NCBI GenBank assembly: GCA_003696905.1
Contig: RFHJ01000175.1
Location: 1-45,779, forward strand
Length of the DNA stretch: 45,779 nt
Source: Gammaproteobacteria bacterium
GTDB taxonomy: Bacteria > Pseudomonadota > Gammaproteobacteria > Chromatiales > Chromatiaceae
Reading direction: 5' to 3'
Under the pieces are notes generated by a model. It worked only from the letters and a program-made list of their open reading frames with translations, was not told the origin of the DNA and did no database searches. How positions within the stretch are numbered: position 1 is the stretch's first letter; each line of letters begins with the position of its first letter. Positions 45,076-45,779 of this stretch are shown here, one piece after another. The translations under genes and the position numbers were made by a program.

Positions 45076-45779
45076 CGCTCCTCCTCGGGGTCATGACCCG
45101 GCGCCACCCGGATGTGGTCGCTCACCGCGTTCACCTTGAGGCGGCGCGGCGTGGCAGCCTTGGAGAGCGAGGCCAGGGCGACGAACCAGGCCTTGGGCAT
45201 GTCTGTGGGCAATCCGACGGGAATGCCGGCGACCTTCGGCGTCTGGGTAAAGGGGTGGCCTGGCTCCTCGAAGCTGGGTGCGGTGCAATTGATGCAGGCA
45301 TATCCGCCGCCCAGGCAGGAGCCGGAGCCATTCCAGGGTCGGATATTGCAATCCGCCCGTGCCTGGGTGCCCAGGCAGCCGAGGTTCTCCATCATGCACC
45401 CGAGGTCGGAGGGCTGTTCGGCGCTGGCCTTGTATTCATAGTATTCGTTGCGCGGGCAACCGTGGTGGACCAGGTGGTCGGTATAGTCGCGGGGACGGGC
45501 CAGGGTATCCAGCCGCTCCGGTTTCAGGTTGTCCTGTGCGAGCTGGCCGAGGGTTTCGATCACCCAGCCGGGATGGGTTGGGCAGCCCGCAACATTGATC
45601 ACCGGCAGGCCGGCGCTGCTGCGCCACTCGGCGCCCAGGAGACCGCCGGGCTGGTGGCCGTCGTATTGCAGGCCGCAGGCCTCGGCGATGTTGCCGCCGG
45701 CGGCGGTGATGCCGCCGAACGCCGCACAGCTGCCGATCGCCAGGGTGTATCGCGCCCGTTCGGCCAGGGAGGCGATGAG
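45072..45779 (-). CDS. hupU: [NiFe] hydrogenase small subunit, HupU/HoxB (5' partial)
   Basis: The frame is open to the window edge; 235 C-terminal residues are visible, and the track starts it too late at an internal GTG. AIGSCAAFGGI and NVAGCPTHPGW carry proximal-cluster Cys. HHGCPRNEYYEYKASAEQ with DLGCMMENLGCLG holds the distal-cluster His and Cys, and the CNIRPWNG...GSCLGGGYACINC stretch holds the medial cluster. The C-terminus is short and polar (APGHDPEEER) with no membrane anchor, as expected for the soluble sensor type. Absence of a Tat signal cannot be checked here. It forms the heterodimer with the large subunit encoded next, with a 4-nt overlap. Confidence 0.92.
   Translation of the reverse strand, partial: LIASLAERARYTLAIGSCAAFGGITAAGGNIAEACGLQYDGHQPGGLLGAEWRSSAGLPVINVAGCPTHPGWVIETLGQLAQDNLKPERLDTLARPRDYTDHLVHHGCPRNEYYEYKASAEQPSDLGCMMENLGCLGTQARADCNIRPWNGSGSCLGGGYACINCTAPSFEEPGHPFTQTPKVAGIPVGLPTDMPKAWFVALASLSKAATPRRLKVNAVSDHIRVAPGHDPEEER

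Overview
This 45.8 kb, GC-rich window reads as chromosome from a gammaproteobacterium. The evidence is the gcvR-bcp pair, a complete cydABX-cydDC set, a HupUV/HoxBC-type [NiFe] hydrogenase joined to hyp genes, and a TAXI-type TRAP transporter. A metabolically flexible, possibly sulfur- or hydrogen-oxidising (Chromatiales-like) lineage fits, but that placement is inference. No rRNA, tRNA, CRISPR array or intact insertion sequence was seen.

Layout. (1) 1-3640 (+): a multiheme cytochrome c cut by the window edge, a small secreted protein, and an outer-membrane beta-barrel with AMIN-like, SPOR and TPR regions. They are tightly packed and look like an envelope electron-transfer module. (2) 3641-4112: a gene-free stretch with a paired palindromic repeat and the promoter/operator of the next gene. 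(3) 4113-6526 (+): LysR regulator, an unrecognised 128-aa protein, an AI-2E family permease, then a hairpin terminator. (4) 6581-12840: a minus-strand run of FimX-like degenerate GGDEF/EAL response regulator, Crp/Fnr regulator and DUF2892 membrane protein, with a divergent hybrid sensor kinase (HK-REC-HPt) opposite. (5) 12819-16433 (-): galT-like, gcvR, bcp/prxQ and PIN-PhoH. (6) 16622-18600: host-attachment-like protein, Ogt methyltransferase and an AEC permease. (7) 18669-25080 (-): cydA-cydB-cydX-cydD-cydC behind a class-II-spaced FNR-like promoter. cydX is absent from the ORF track. (8) 25362-36561: a catabolic island. Minus strand: class III aminotransferase, BKACE (DUF849) beta-keto acid cleavage enzyme, acetoacetate-CoA ligase and thiolase, each overlapping the next by 4 nt. 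Above them is an RpiR regulator, divergent from a TAXI-TRAP binding protein, a fused permease and a UspA protein. (9) 36884-45779 (-): hupU(partial)-hupV-hypF-hypC-SIS::DUF559-hypD-hypE-nicO, almost all overlapping.

How the genes work together. Region 8 reads as a complete route: TRAP uptake of an amino or keto acid, transamination to a beta-keto acid, BKACE exchange with acetyl-CoA to give acetoacetate plus a new acyl-CoA, ATP-driven activation of acetoacetate, and thiolysis to two acetyl-CoA. The actual substrate is unknown, which makes this the best candidate for an undescribed system. Region 9 is an H2-sensing-type hydrogenase with its cofactor-assembly and nickel-uptake genes. A DUF559 nuclease domain, carried with palindromic repeats, appears to have landed in frame inside the SIS gene while keeping the ATGA overlap with hypD. 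Region 7 supplies a high-affinity oxidase for low oxygen together with its assembly exporter. The regions suggest a cell that moves between oxic, microoxic and H2-containing settings.
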